Source: Pseudomonadota bacterium
Lineage (GTDB): Bacteria; Pseudomonadota; Alphaproteobacteria; Rhizobiales; Xanthobacteraceae
Assembly: GCA_023404675.1 (NCBI GenBank)
Contig: JAEYAW010000010.1
Coordinates: forward strand, 1-64,000
DNA: 64,000 bases
Direction: 5' to 3'
Shown: one piece after another, positions 9,366 through 17,261 of the stretch
Layout: each line of letters starts with the position of its first letter
How positions within the stretch are numbered: position 1 is the first letter of the stretch
Position numbers and translations under genes: made by a program
The notes under the pieces: model-generated
Databases searched by the model: none
Told to the model about the DNA's origin: nothing
The model's input: only the letters and a program-made list of their open reading frames with translations

Positions 9366-9806
9366 CTACCCCACCCCCGGAAACCGGAACGCAAAGGCGA
9401 GCCTCCGCCGCCACCAGGGCGCGATGGCGATCTCGCATACCGACGCGCCATCATGCGCGTGGATCATTTGCGTCTGCGAGGACGCAATCGCCACATGCTT
9501 GGCGACGCAGCCCTCACGATAGCGAAACAGCAGCACATCGCCCGCGCGATACTCCTCGCGCGGCACCGGAACAAGATGGCGCATCGCGGCCTGCGCCAGC
9601 GTCTCGCGCCCGCTCGCCTCGGCCCAGTCCGGCGCATAAGGTGGCGGCTCTTCCGGCTCGCAACCAAGGCAGGCGCGCCACACGCCGCGCACCAAGCCGA
9701 GGCAATCGCAGCCGACGCCGCACAGCGACGCCTGATGCCGGTACGGCGTGCCGATCCAGCGCCGCGCCTCGGCGACGATGGCCTCGGCAGAGAGAACGTC
9801 GCTCAT
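9366..9806 (-). CDS. NlpC/P60-family GTA cell-wall peptidase (RcGTA gp14 type)
   Basis: The 146-residue protein has the NlpC/P60 fold. GTPYRHQASLCGVGCDCLGL carries catalytic Cys35 in CDCLG, and AKHVAIA carries the catalytic His104. It should cleave peptide cross-links in the recipient wall during DNA entry, as proposed for RcGTA gp14. Its start overlaps the stop of the DUF2163 gene by 4 bp, indicating translational coupling. Length and motifs are intact. Confidence 0.92.
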   Translation of the reverse strand: MSDVLSAEAIVAEARRWIGTPYRHQASLCGVGCDCLGLVRGVWRACLGCEPEEPPPYAPDWAEASGRETLAQAAMRHLVPVPREEYRAGDVLLFRYREGCVAKHVAIASSQTQMIHAHDGASVCEIAIAPWWRRRLAFAFRFPGVG

Positions 9807-10729
9807 CCGCCCGCCCCTCCTGCGCCGCCTCCCGCTCCGGCACCGCCGCCCGGCATTCCGGCGGCGACGGTGCCTGCCGAGGGATAGCTCATGATAAAAT
9901 CGTTACCGGGAATGTGCGGAAAGCCGCGAAAATTTTCGGTGTTGGCGAAGCGGTCGCGGCAGGTCGCGAACCGCTTGTCGCATCCGGCCGTCACGGTGAA
10001 CGTATCGCCAGAAGCGACCGGATGCGGCATCGCCTGCCACAACGCCAGCACGACGCCCGTCGCCGGAACGCGATGCTCCTTCACCTCCATCGCGAGCCCC
10101 GCGTTGGCACCGGAGACGAACGTCACGCGTCCGGCGCTAAACAGGCCATCGGCATAGGCATCGAGGCCTTCGACACGCAACCGCGTCTCGCTCTCAAGCG
10201 CCAGCACAGCGCCGCCGCCACTTCGCGATGGCGAAGAAATATCCGCCCGGCAACGCGCATCGCCGAGATCGGCGTTGCAGGTTGCGGTGTAAAGACGTCC
10301 ACTCGGCTGCGCGAGCCGATCCGCGAGCCCGCGCAGTTCGGCCGTGAACGTCTCGCCCGCGCGCGTCACCTCGCCGAGCGTCCCGCGTCCCAGCAGCACG
10401 CATTGCGCGGGATCGCTCCAATCCACCAGCCAGGTCTCGATCTTGGCCGCGTCGAACAGCCCTGCCGCAAGATCGTCCTCGTTGAGCGAGGCATCGTCCA
10501 GCGCGCCGGACAATTCGCCGCCCGCGGTGGAAAGATCGAACCGGCTGGTCGCTTCCGAAGCGGCGAAGCCGGTACCTGCGCGGCATGTCACCGCTCCCAA
10601 CAGGATGTCCTCATCATGATCGGTGAAGCCGAGCAGCACGCCATCGCGGCGCGCCAGCGTCCAGCACTGCGCCAGCGTCGTGACGCCGGCATCGAGCTTG
10701 GCCTGCAAGGCAGCCGGAACGATCCTCAT
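9803..10729 (-). CDS. DUF2163/phage BR0599 hub protein (RcGTA gp13 type)
   Basis: The 308-residue protein starts MRIVPAALQAKLDAGVTTLA and contains the DUF2163 core (GFTDHDEDI) and the BR0599-type C-terminal domain (AGCDKRFATCRDRFANTENFRGFPHIPG). Cysteines in YTATCNADLGDARC and GCDKRFATC are placed like those proposed to hold an iron-sulfur cluster in the RcGTA hub. It forms the hub at the tail tip. The start overlaps the upstream DUF2460 stop by 4 bp. The glycine-rich C-terminal tail (GGGAGAGGGAGGAGG) is unusual but in frame. Confidence 0.92.
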   Translation of the reverse strand: MRIVPAALQAKLDAGVTTLAQCWTLARRDGVLLGFTDHDEDILLGAVTCRAGTGFAASEATSRFDLSTAGGELSGALDDASLNEDDLAAGLFDAAKIETWLVDWSDPAQCVLLGRGTLGEVTRAGETFTAELRGLADRLAQPSGRLYTATCNADLGDARCRADISSPSRSGGGAVLALESETRLRVEGLDAYADGLFSAGRVTFVSGANAGLAMEVKEHRVPATGVVLALWQAMPHPVASGDTFTVTAGCDKRFATCRDRFANTENFRGFPHIPGNDFIMSYPSAGTVAAGMPGGGAGAGGGAGGAGG

Positions 10730-11367
10730 GGCAAAATCTCCACCAGCGGAATCTTCGGGATCGCACCCGCGCTGAACGCAGACAGATCGACCTCCAGATA
10801 ATCGGTGTCGAACCGCACCGGCACATCGAACGTAAACCCCGCGCGCACGGCCGCCCCCGGCGGAGGGACATGAGCGGGCTGAAACGTGACGATCCCGGTG
10901 AGGTCGTCGCAGACGAACGCCGTGCCCGCTGCGGCCTCCACGCCGTTCACCGCCACGCGCACGCTGCCGGGCGCAGGCTTGCGGATTGGCCGCGCATAAG
11001 GCGCAAAGGTGCCGCCATAGGTCTTCGTCAGTTGAAACGCGGCGCGCGCACCGTCGCCGGTGCCGATGAGCTGATCCAACGGCGACAGCGCGACGCCGGG
11101 CGCGGCCGATGACGAATCCATCCGGTCCCGCCAGCGAAAGCCATGCAGCCGCCCGCGCCGCTCCTCGAAGAACGCCACCACCGTCTGCAACGCATTGAGC
11201 GTTCGCACGCCGTAGCCCGCATCGTAGCGCCGCCGCGAATGCGCCCAGCGCGCATTGCGATGCTCACGCCCGGAGCCGAAGGCGACGATCTCGGTGCGCC
11301 GCTCCGGCCCGCCCGCGCTCTTCAGCGCGATATCGAGCGGAAACAGAACCTCGTGGAAGTCAGTCAT
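10726..11367 (-). CDS. DUF2460 distal tail protein (RcGTA gp12 type)
   Basis: The 213-residue protein begins MTDFHEVLFPLDIALKSAGG, with FHEVLFP and the following GGPERRTEIV as family signatures. It ends with the short beta motif YLEVDLSAFSAGAIPKIPLV. The RcGTA counterpart is the distal tail ring joining the tube to the baseplate. It is intact, overlaps the next gene by 4 bp, and is separated from the tape measure gene by about 140 bp of repeat-like sequence. Confidence 0.93.
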   Translation of the reverse strand: MTDFHEVLFPLDIALKSAGGPERRTEIVAFGSGREHRNARWAHSRRRYDAGYGVRTLNALQTVVAFFEERRGRLHGFRWRDRMDSSSAAPGVALSPLDQLIGTGDGARAAFQLTKTYGGTFAPYARPIRKPAPGSVRVAVNGVEAAAGTAFVCDDLTGIVTFQPAHVPPPGAAVRAGFTFDVPVRFDTDYLEVDLSAFSAGAIPKIPLVEILP

Positions 11368-11374
11368 GGATGTG

Positions 11375-11506
11375 GCCTGTGTTTCTCAGGGTGACGGAGG
11401 TCGGCCGTCCGTTTGCTGACGAGCGCGCTCCAGCCTAGATCCGCTATCCCGAGGTGCGCGTGTCACGAGCCTCGAAGGATGAGCGGCCCGCAGGCAATGA
11501 GAAGAC
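11375..11506. repeat. Intergenic repeat (CTCAGGGTGACGG...CCTCGAAGGATGA)
   Basis: The gap between the tape-measure and DUF2460 genes has CTCAGGGTGACGG at 11387-11399 and GAGCCTCGAAGGATGAG about 80 bp later. The same half-sites occur near 59110 and 63880. This is an intergenic palindromic repeat, not a gene. Confidence 0.5.
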
Positions 11507-12085
11507 CTAAAGCCCGCGCTGGCCGCGCGAGACGGCGCGCGCGATCTGGCCGGTGACGTAACTTTCGGAGCGGCGGAAACTCTCCGCATCGGGTGTGGTG
11601 ATGTTGATCGTCACGCTGGTCGCGGCGCCACCGCCGCTGGCCGCAACACCAAGCTGCCCGTCCGGGCCTCGTGCGAGCGGCATGATCGCCTCAGGCCCGG
11701 CCTCGCCCGCGAGCCCCACACCACCGCCGAGCATCGGAAAGTAAGTCGGCGTGCCGATCACGCCGCCGGCGGCGAACGGCTTCACCGCACCATTTGCGGC
11801 TTGCAGGCCAAGTCCCTTGAGCAGGCCCGAGAACAAGCTCTCGATGCCGGTCGCAAGGCCGCTCGTGATGGGCTTCAGCGCAGCCTGCAACGCCACGCCC
11901 GACAGCCGCAGCGCCAGCGACTTCAAAACGTCGTCGAGTTGCTTGCCGCCGACCACCGCGCTGGCGAATGCGTTCGCCATTGTACGCGAAAAGGCGCGCG
12001 CGGTCGCGTCGAGTTCACTCGTGCGTATCGACAACCGGTCGATCTGCGCGTCGGCTTCGGATGGTCCAGAAGTCTCATCGGGCAT
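11507..12085 (-). CDS. Short phage tail tape measure protein (RcGTA gp11 type)
   Basis: The 192-residue protein has the short tape-measure architecture of GTAs. An N-terminal helical segment (LDATARAFSRTMANAFASAV) is followed by a small hydrophobic Gly-rich region and the conserved AAGGVIGTPTYFPMLGGGVG and AGEAGPEAIMPLARG motifs near 120-150. It sets tail tube length; the shortness fits the short GTA tail. It overlaps the chaperone gene upstream by 11 bp. Confidence 0.9.
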   Translation of the reverse strand: MPDETSGPSEADAQIDRLSIRTSELDATARAFSRTMANAFASAVVGGKQLDDVLKSLALRLSGVALQAALKPITSGLATGIESLFSGLLKGLGLQAANGAVKPFAAGGVIGTPTYFPMLGGGVGLAGEAGPEAIMPLARGPDGQLGVAASGGGAATSVTINITTPDAESFRRSESYVTGQIARAVSRGQRGL

Positions 12086-12281
12086 TGTCAGCCTCCCGAT
12101 CCGGAAACTGTTGCATCAGGCTATTGAGCTCGCGCCGATCCAGCGGCGAGGCCGCATCGCCGCGCACGGCGCGGATGGCATGGGCGAGTTCGCGCGGGGT
12201 CATGCGCCAGAACGTATCGGGCGACAGGCGCAGCACGCCGAAACCGAACCCCATCGCCTCGCGCCACGGAAAAGGTCTCAT
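12075..12281 (-). CDS. Phage tail assembly chaperone, TAC_2 type (RcGTA gp10.1 position)
   Basis: This 68-residue protein begins MRPFPWREAMGFGFGVLRLS and continues SPDTFWRMTPRELAHAI, the typical rhizobial/rhodobacterial TAC_2 small chaperone (PxxFWxmTpxEl). It acts with the upstream GTA chaperone in loading the tape measure. It overlaps both neighbours by 4-11 bp, the usual tight packing of this module. Confidence 0.88.
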   Translation of the reverse strand: MRPFPWREAMGFGFGVLRLSPDTFWRMTPRELAHAIRAVRGDAASPLDRRELNSLMQQFPDREADNAR

Positions 12282-12598
12282 GCACCGTCTCCATCCGTGA
12301 AGGTCGCGGCGATCAGCTCGGCTGCTATCCGGACGAAGCCGGCCGCGCCGCCGGGCACAGTCATGGCGGCGACCGCCTCGTCGCTCACGGTCTCGCCTGC
12401 ACCGCGCAGACCCGCTGCGATGATGCGCACCAGATCACGCGCCGCAAGCCGCCCCGAGCCGAAGCGATCCGCGAGCGCCGCCAGATCGTCCTCGCCGAAC
12501 GCGCTTTCAAGCTCCGCCAGCGCGCCGAGCGTCAGCACCAGCGTGCGACGGCGGTCACCGAGATCGGCGTCGATCTCGCCGCGATGCCGATTGGCCAT
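12278..12598 (-). CDS. GTA tail tube chaperone TAC_3 (RcGTA gp10 type)
   Basis: From ATG 12598 (MANRHRGEIDADLGDRRRTL) this is a 106-residue gene transfer agent family protein, with LTLGALAELESAFGEDDLAA as its core signature. GAGGGGGAGCGGC lies just before the ATG and favours this start over the GTG at 12613. It is a tail assembly chaperone preceding the tape measure. Intact. Confidence 0.9.
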   Translation of the reverse strand: MANRHRGEIDADLGDRRRTLVLTLGALAELESAFGEDDLAALADRFGSGRLAARDLVRIIAAGLRGAGETVSDEAVAAMTVPGGAAGFVRIAAELIAATFTDGDGA

Positions 12599-12609
12599 GC
12601 CGCTCCCCC

Positions 12610-13017
12610 TCACAACGCCGCGAAGGCGAGCGCGCCGGCGGACTCCAGCGCCAGTTCGAACGTCACCTCGCCGTTATGCTCGCCGGCGAATTCGAGGCTG
12701 GCAATCTGGAACGGTCCCTCGATCAGGCCAAAGTCCGGCACCGTCACCTGAAACGGGTAGATCGATCCGTCGAAGAACGTCTGCCGGATCAGCGCGTCCG
12801 ACGCGGCATCCTTGAACAGACCGCGGCCTGAGATCGACGCGCGGCGCACGCCCGCGCCCGCCAGCAGTTCGCGCCAGCGATCGGCCGACTCGGCATGCGT
12901 GATGTCCACCGTTTCGGCGTTGAACGCGATGCGGCGGCTGCGCAGGCCCGCGACCGTGACATAGCCCGCGCCGGTGTTGATCTTGAGCAAGAGATCCTTG
13001 CCCTTCTGTGCGCCCAT
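12610..13017 (-). CDS. Major tail tube protein, TP901-1 family (RcGTA gp9 type)
   Basis: The 135-residue protein begins MGAQKGKDLLLKINTGAGYV and contains TVAGLRSRRIAFNAETVDIT, diagnostic of the TP901-1-like GTA tail tube subunit. It polymerises into the tube. Normal length. It lies between the tail terminator and the tail chaperone. Confidence 0.95.
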   Translation of the reverse strand: MGAQKGKDLLLKINTGAGYVTVAGLRSRRIAFNAETVDITHAESADRWRELLAGAGVRRASISGRGLFKDAASDALIRQTFFDGSIYPFQVTVPDFGLIEGPFQIASLEFAGEHNGEVTFELALESAGALAFAAL

Positions 13018-13040
13018 GGGCGGTCTCCTATCGTGTGAAA

Positions 13041-13457
13041 TTATGCGAGGGGTTCGGTCACGGCGCGGAAACGCACCAGCGCGTGATAGGTGCGCCCGTC
13101 CGCCTCGCGGCGAATGTCGGCGAGGGTAAAGCGCAGATTGACGAGGCGATGGCCCTCCGGCGACAGCGCCGCGTCGTCAAGCGCATGCAGCAGCGCGCCA
13201 GCGATGCCATGCGCCTCCTTGTGGCCGCCCTGCCGCGACCAGGCATGCAACGTCAGCTGATGCTCCTGCGTCACGCCGCCGTCGGATGAGATGTCGGAGA
13301 GGCGCGCGTCACCCAGCGTGACATAGGGAAACGCCGCCTCGCGCGGCGGCTCATCATAGATCTTCACGCCGCCGAGCAGCGCCGACAGCGCGGCGTCGGC
13401 AACAAGCGCATCGTGAATCGCGGCGCGCAATGCACTCGCCGAAGCTGGCATGGCCAT
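13041..13457 (-). CDS. DUF3168 tail terminator (RcGTA gp8 type)
   Basis: The 138-residue protein from ATG 13457 (MAMPASASALRAAIHDALV) has the DUF3168 features LLGGVKIYDEPPREAAFPYV and HAWSRQGGHKEAHGIAGAL. It caps the tail tube at the head side. An earlier in-frame ATG at 13496 overlaps the upstream gene, but the N-terminus from 13457 fits the family better. Confidence 0.92.
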   Translation of the reverse strand: MAMPASASALRAAIHDALVADAALSALLGGVKIYDEPPREAAFPYVTLGDARLSDISSDGGVTQEHQLTLHAWSRQGGHKEAHGIAGALLHALDDAALSPEGHRLVNLRFTLADIRREADGRTYHALVRFRAVTEPLA

Positions 13458-13480
13458 GGTCCTCCTTCTCTCACGAAAAA

Positions 13481-13801
13481 TCAGGCGATGCGCCATTCGG
13501 CATCGATCTCCTGAAAGCGGCCCTCATCGAAATCGCGCACGCTGGCGATGCGATAGACGCGCGCGCCGTCCACGAGACGGTGCTGCGGCGTGATCGAGAA
13601 ATTGCCGCGCACCACGATGCGAACGCGCACGCTGGAGCCATGCGCATCTGCTTCGGTTTGCTCGCGTGCGGAAAGCTGCATGACCGCCGCCCACATCGTC
13701 GTCACGCTCGCGAAGCTGCGCACCACCCCGCCCTGCCCGTCCGGAGTCTCGACCGGTGCCTGCAGCACGAGGCGCGACTTGAGCCGCCCCGGATCGCTCA
13801 C
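13481..13801 (-). CDS. Head closure/stopper protein (RcGTA gp7 type)
   Basis: The 106-residue protein beginning MSDPGRLKSRLVLQAPVETP is of the SPP1 gp16/HK97 gp10 head-closure family. WAAVMQLSAREQTEADAHGS and ITPQHRLVDGARVYRIASVR are its typical pieces. It joins the connector to the tail terminator. It overlaps the upstream connector gene by 4 bp. Confidence 0.92.
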   Translation of the reverse strand: MSDPGRLKSRLVLQAPVETPDGQGGVVRSFASVTTMWAAVMQLSAREQTEADAHGSSVRVRIVVRGNFSITPQHRLVDGARVYRIASVRDFDEGRFQEIDAEWRIA

Positions 13802-14367
13802 AGCGACACCGTGCGGTAGGAGGCGATCATCGCGCTGACGCTGCCGGGCAACAGCGCCACGCCCTGCCCGATCGCCGCCATGGCGCGGTTCTCATACCAG
13901 TGCGCCACCAGCGTGCGCACAGCGTGACGCAGCAGCTCGGGGACATCCCCCGCCGTATCGCCGAAGCCCAGCACCACATCGAGTTCGATGCCCGCCCGCC
14001 CGCGCCCGGGCACCGGGAGCGCGAAGGGCGGCGCGGACACGATCCCCGCCGCGCCGTCGAGCACGAATGCGGCCGTGTCATGCATGTGTGCGTTGCCCGC
14101 GGCGTCGAAGGTTCGCGCCGCACTGAGTGCGCGCAGCGGGCCGTTGCGCAGCCGGACGCGGCCGTCAGCGGGCCAGCAGTCCAGGACGATCCGCCAGGTC
14201 TGGGTCAAAAGCGCCACGCGCGCCTGCGCCTCGATCTGGCCTCGCGCGGCGACGATCAGCGCCGAGATCAGCGCGTCGTCGTCGCCGTGTTCAACACGCA
14301 GGAACGCCTTGGCGTCGCTCAGCGTCAAGGGTTCGCCGGATGGCGGCGTCAAGAGAATGGCGGTCAT
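13798..14367 (-). CDS. Head-tail connector/adaptor (RcGTA gp6 type)
   Basis: From ATG 14367 the product is a 189-residue gp6-like head-tail connector. LTPPSGEPLTLSDAKAFLRV and the RGQIEAQARVALLTQTWRIV helix are characteristic. In RcGTA this gene follows the capsid gene directly; here a protease gene and a toxin/immunity cassette array of over 7 kb separate them. The longer frame to 14442 lacks family similarity and would overlap the divergent protease start. Confidence 0.92.
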   Translation of the reverse strand: MTAILLTPPSGEPLTLSDAKAFLRVEHGDDDALISALIVAARGQIEAQARVALLTQTWRIVLDCWPADGRVRLRNGPLRALSAARTFDAAGNAHMHDTAAFVLDGAAGIVSAPPFALPVPGRGRAGIELDVVLGFGDTAGDVPELLRHAVRTLVAHWYENRAMAAIGQGVALLPGSVSAMIASYRTVSL

Positions 14368-14442
14368 CGCACCTGTCCTGATTGTGATCGTTCCGAGTGA
14401 GCTTTCGAGACGGATTGACATCGCGCGCACGGCAAGGCTCAC

Positions 14443-15213
14443 ATGCCCGCCATGATGAAGATGCTTCGCCTGTCTCTGGCGTTCGGCCTCGCGCTGGTCC
14501 TCGCCTCACCCGCCTTCGCGATCGTGGGTGGCAAGCCCGGTTCTGGTACCGAGAGCGTGCCGAACGCGGTGGTCACCATCGTCGGCTCGCGCGGCAACTT
14601 TTGTTCCGGCACGCTGATCGCCCCAAGCCTCATTCTCACCGCCGCGCATTGCGTGCTGCCGGGCGCGGACTACAAGGTGGTGCGCTATCGCAAGGGGCAG
14701 GATCCCGAACTGCTCGACATTCGCCGCGTCGCCCGCCATCCGCAATACAACGCCAAGGCCATCACCGATCATCGCGCGTCGGCCGATGTCGCGCTGGTAC
14801 AGTTGCTCGCACCGATGCCGGAGCGCGGCACAGCGCCCTTCGGCCCGCCGGTGCCCGCGCTCGCGCCGGGCCAGATGTTCATCGTCGCCGGCGCGGGGGT
14901 GGAAAAGCCGGGCGATGGTCGCAGCGGCGGCACGGTGCGCATCGGCATGCTAACCGCCACCGGCCAGCCGGGAAATCTGCAACTGCGCCTCGCGGGACCG
15001 GGCGGCGGCGCGGCGGTCGGCGCCTGCACCGGCGATTCCGGTGGCCCGGTCGCGCAGCTTCAGAACGGACGCATGGTGGTGGTCGCGGTCATCAGCTGGT
15101 CGACCGGCCCCGGCAACAGCCCCGGCTGCGGCGGCCTTACCGGTGCCACGCCGCTGACGCTCTATCGAGACTGGATCGTCAAGACCGCGCGGGACTGGGG
15201 CATCGGGCTTTAG
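14443..15213 (+). CDS. Secreted trypsin-like serine protease (S1 family), opposite strand inside the GTA cluster
   Basis: The 256-residue protein has a signal peptide (MLRLSLAFGLALVLASPAFA) ending at AFA, followed at once by IVGGKPG. Signal peptidase would therefore expose the Ile27 N-terminus that activates chymotrypsin-fold proteases. The triad is visible as TAAHC (His69), ADVALVQL (Asp115) and GDSGGP (Ser199). It is plus-strand, between the connector gene and the cassette array, so it has its own promoter. Role unknown; processing of released toxin or particle proteins is speculation. Confidence 0.9.
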   Translation: MPAMMKMLRLSLAFGLALVLASPAFAIVGGKPGSGTESVPNAVVTIVGSRGNFCSGTLIAPSLILTAAHCVLPGADYKVVRYRKGQDPELLDIRRVARHPQYNAKAITDHRASADVALVQLLAPMPERGTAPFGPPVPALAPGQMFIVAGAGVEKPGDGRSGGTVRIGMLTATGQPGNLQLRLAGPGGGAAVGACTGDSGGPVAQLQNGRMVVVAVISWSTGPGNSPGCGGLTGATPLTLYRDWIVKTARDWGIGL

Positions 15214-15299
15214 GATTTCTGACAGCGCCTGAATGTGTTTGAACGCACTTTGGTCGCCCGCACGAGACTCGGCGACGGATGGGCAACGGCGCAAGAGCC

Positions 15300-15385
15300 G
15301 CTAACCCCGGTCGTTCTCCGCTTCATCCGGGCGACGGATTTTCGCTCCGTTCGAGCAGACTCCCTTCGAGCGGACCGGGCATGAC
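15300..15385. repeat. Intergenic repeat with CTTCATCCGGGC core
   Basis: The gap 15214-15400 holds GTTCTCCGCTTCATCCGGGC followed by GCTCCGTTCGAGCAGAC. The CTTCATCCGGGC core also occurs near 21905 and 24690. It belongs to the short palindromic repeats scattered in Bradyrhizobium-group genomes; there is no gene in this gap. Confidence 0.4.
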
Positions 15386-15400
15386 CGCATGAGCCGCCCG

Positions 15401-15724
15401 TCAATAGGACTGACCATCGCGGTCGCCGGCAGCCTGGAGATTCCTGATTTCGTCCAGAAGCAAAACCAACAAGTGGCGAGCCCCCTGTTGGTCCGACACA
15501 TGATAGTCGGCGCGTGAGCTGTTCCAGACGCTTGCGAGATCGGCTTTATCGGCCCGCAAGATATCGCCGACAAAGTCCTGCACAATTACCCTGTCGCGCC
15601 GCAGATCGGGGGCCTTGAGATGGGCTACTGCGCCCCTTACCCAGTCTCGCTCCGAATTGACATTCTCCAGGCTGTCCTGGTGAAAGTACAGAGTAAGATC
15701 CAGAAACTCTCTCGGAGTATCCAT
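15401..15724 (-). CDS. CdiI_2-like immunity protein (orphan)
   Basis: The 107-residue protein starts at ATG 15724 after GGAG. LTLYFHQDSLENVNSERDWV near the N-terminus and DEIRNLQAAG near the C-terminus resemble the contact-dependent growth inhibition immunity family that opens with L..YFHQD. No toxin remnant matching it lies upstream, only the small overlapping ORF at 15637-15873, so it looks like an orphan immunity gene at the array end. The family match is by eye and moderate. Confidence 0.55.
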   Translation of the reverse strand: MDTPREFLDLTLYFHQDSLENVNSERDWVRGAVAHLKAPDLRRDRVIVQDFVGDILRADKADLASVWNSSRADYHVSDQQGARHLLVLLLDEIRNLQAAGDRDGQSY

Positions 15725-15873
15725 AAATACTTCTCCAAATCCGTCATTCCCTGGATATGCCGTGCGAACAGAAACTCCCTCTCGCTAACAAACAGTTGGC
15801 GCGTTTGAACGGACGCCATGGACTGCGCGCCTCTATGATAGATCGTGAAGTAAAGCTTCTGATGATCTTCCAT
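15637..15873 (-). CDS. Small hypothetical ORF overlapping the CdiI-like gene
   Basis: This 78-residue frame starts at ATG 15873 (MEDHQKLYFTIYHRGAQSMA). The first 50 residues look protein-like; the last 29 overlap the start of the 15401-15724 gene in another frame and are probably non-functional. It could be a broken toxin tail or an upstream coupling ORF. No family was recognised. Confidence 0.3.
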   Translation of the reverse strand: MEDHQKLYFTIYHRGAQSMASVQTRQLFVSEREFLFARHIQGMTDLEKYLWILRESFWILLCTFTRTAWRMSIRSETG

Positions 15874-15921
15874 GTCAGTCTACCTGATTGGGACTGAATT
15901 TGGTCAGACCGAAAGTTGCAA

Positions 15922-16299
15922 CTATTTCGCCGCCGGCTCGACGCCGATGGTCACGATTTCCGGCCAGCGCGGATCGCTGTGCCAGATATGAACCTTCGTG
16001 GTTGCGGTCTGTACGTCGTATGACAGGACGGGATCGTCGCTATCGACCGTCGATATCTCAACGCGCAGGTCCGGCGTTTCAAGAGTCCCGACGAAGGCCT
16101 CGGGATAGCCGGGATCAACTTCCTCGCGCGCCCCCATTACGACCTCGGTGGCCCCTTCGATCTCGGGGAAGACCGGCGTGACGATACAGGATGGTGTCGT
16201 CCAAATCGTGCGGCCAGTGCCGGGTTCCGGCGACTCCCAATCCCTTCCACCATGCAAAAAAACAATGGAATTAACAGGAGAAATTCTGACTTTATTCAT
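15922..16299 (-). CDS. Cassette immunity-like protein, subfamily Y (copy 1)
   Basis: The 125-residue protein begins MNKVRISPVNSIVFLHGGRD and has CIVTPVFPEIEGATEVVMG, GTLETPDLRVEIST and KVHIWHSDPRWPE. It is nearly identical in its C-terminal two thirds to the gene at 17876-18256, and more distantly related to the three subfamily X genes (shared NSI.F..G, ETP and the IW.xD motif). It overlaps the HNH toxin module at 16296 by 4 bp, the spacing used by toxin/immunity pairs here. The family has no name known to me; the immunity role is inferred from linkage. Confidence 0.7.
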   Translation of the reverse strand: MNKVRISPVNSIVFLHGGRDWESPEPGTGRTIWTTPSCIVTPVFPEIEGATEVVMGAREEVDPGYPEAFVGTLETPDLRVEISTVDSDDPVLSYDVQTATTKVHIWHSDPRWPEIVTIGVEPAAK

Positions 16300-16620
16300 C
16301 GCCGCCTCTTCAAAGAAAATACAGCGCCACCTTGCCTGTCACTACATGCTATACACTGCGAAAACAGCCGCTGCGGGCGGCCATTGCGGACCAGTGCGCT
16401 GGGGTCCTGATGATCGATCACCCAATTCCCTCGCTTCGTGCCCGGCTCGCGGGTTCCACACGTGCTGCAGCCACGTTCGTTCCCGATACGGTTGATCTCG
16501 CTTCGCTCTGCGCTTGTGAAATTCCCCCCGTCTGCGCGTATTGCGCGCCGGGCTCCCACGTGTTCTCGGGATCGGCGTCAGAGAGGATGCGCGGGTCCTG
16601 TCCGACTGCGCTGCCACCAT
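16296..16620 (-). pseudogene. Orphan HNH toxin cassette (CxxCG...DHQ...QCxxC type) with leader fragment
   Basis: A leader fragment (DPRILSDADPENTWEPGAQY) without a start codon leads into a minus-strand frame with FTSAERSEINRIGNERG, CSTCG, NWVIDHQDPSAL and QRLFSQCIACSDRQGG. This is the zinc-binding HNH nuclease toxin also found at Rhs C-termini. The leader and the toxin domain are offset by one base at a run of six G. Everything needed for the nuclease core is present, but no promoter-proximal start is. It overlaps the immunity gene at 15922-16299. Confidence 0.7.
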
Positions 16621-16639
16621 CTAATCACTTGTAAATGAC

Positions 16640-16745
16640 GAGCGTACATACCCCGATCTCATATCGCTCTTCCCAGATCTTGTTCGAGAGGTGTTGTCGG
16701 GGTAAGGGAGCCGAACTCTTTGTTCTTTCTTGAATGCCTCCTAAA
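16640..16745 (-). pseudogene. Fossil 3' end of an HHIVE-type toxin
   Basis: The minus strand reads KNKEFGSLTP and then, one base out of frame, QHLSNKIWEERYEIG. This matches the C-terminus of the HHIVE toxin at 19696 (KNEEFGWLTPRQYLSNKSWEERYIVG). Only about 30 codons remain, which shows that another cassette once stood between the units at 16.3 and 16.8 kb. Confidence 0.6.
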
Positions 16746-16780
16746 AACTCACGTTTGCTCCTGCGGGCAACGACGCGCGA

Positions 16781-17149
16781 CTACCCCAGCCGAACAAAGA
16801 TTTCGTCCGGCTCGCTTGTGTCATTTACCCAGATTCGCACGCGCGTCCGAGTACTTACCACCGGCACTTGAAGGTAAACGTCGTGTTCGCAGGACGAGAT
16901 CACCAGCTCGCGGGCCGGAGTCTCGATCACCCCATCGAAGGCGCGCATATTTATTTCATCGTCTGGCTCCCCCTCGGACGTGACCGTGACGGTGGTTTCG
17001 CCGTCCTGATACATGAGGCACCCAATCACGACACAGGTCGCGTTGAACCAAACAAGCCCGACGCCCGTGACTTCCGGTGCTTCCGACCGAAGGCTTTCAC
17101 TGATAAAAAACAAGGAATTTGGGGGAGCCACGACAATCTGGTTTATCAT
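16781..17149 (-). CDS. Cassette immunity-like protein, subfamily X (copy 1)
   Basis: The 122-residue protein begins MINQIVVAPPNSLFFISESL and contains VIGCLMYQDGETTVTVT, FDGVIETPARELVIS and TRVRIWVNDTSEPDEIFVRL. It aligns along its length with the genes at 17262 and 18554. It sits directly after a stub of an HNH toxin module (17160-17257), not a complete toxin, so it appears to have been kept without its toxin. It is predicted to be a soluble beta-rich protein; the immunity role is inferred. Confidence 0.68.
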   Translation of the reverse strand: MINQIVVAPPNSLFFISESLRSEAPEVTGVGLVWFNATCVVIGCLMYQDGETTVTVTSEGEPDDEINMRAFDGVIETPARELVISSCEHDVYLQVPVVSTRTRVRIWVNDTSEPDEIFVRLG

Positions 17150-17159
17150 TTTATCTACC

Positions 17160-17257
17160 CGTTCCGATCAATCACTTTACTGCGCCACCCTGCCTTCTCA
17201 TACACGATATACACTGCGGAAACAGCCGCTGTGGGCGACTGTTTCGGACCAGCGCAC
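17160..17257 (-). pseudogene. Stub of HNH toxin module (last about 30 codons)
   Basis: The minus strand reads ALVRNSRPQRLFPQCISCMR and then RQGGAVK, the C-terminal zinc-ligand end of the HNH domain, right behind the stop of the immunity gene at 17262. The N-terminal CxxCG and DHQ parts are gone. Confidence 0.7.
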
Positions 17258-17261
17258 GACC

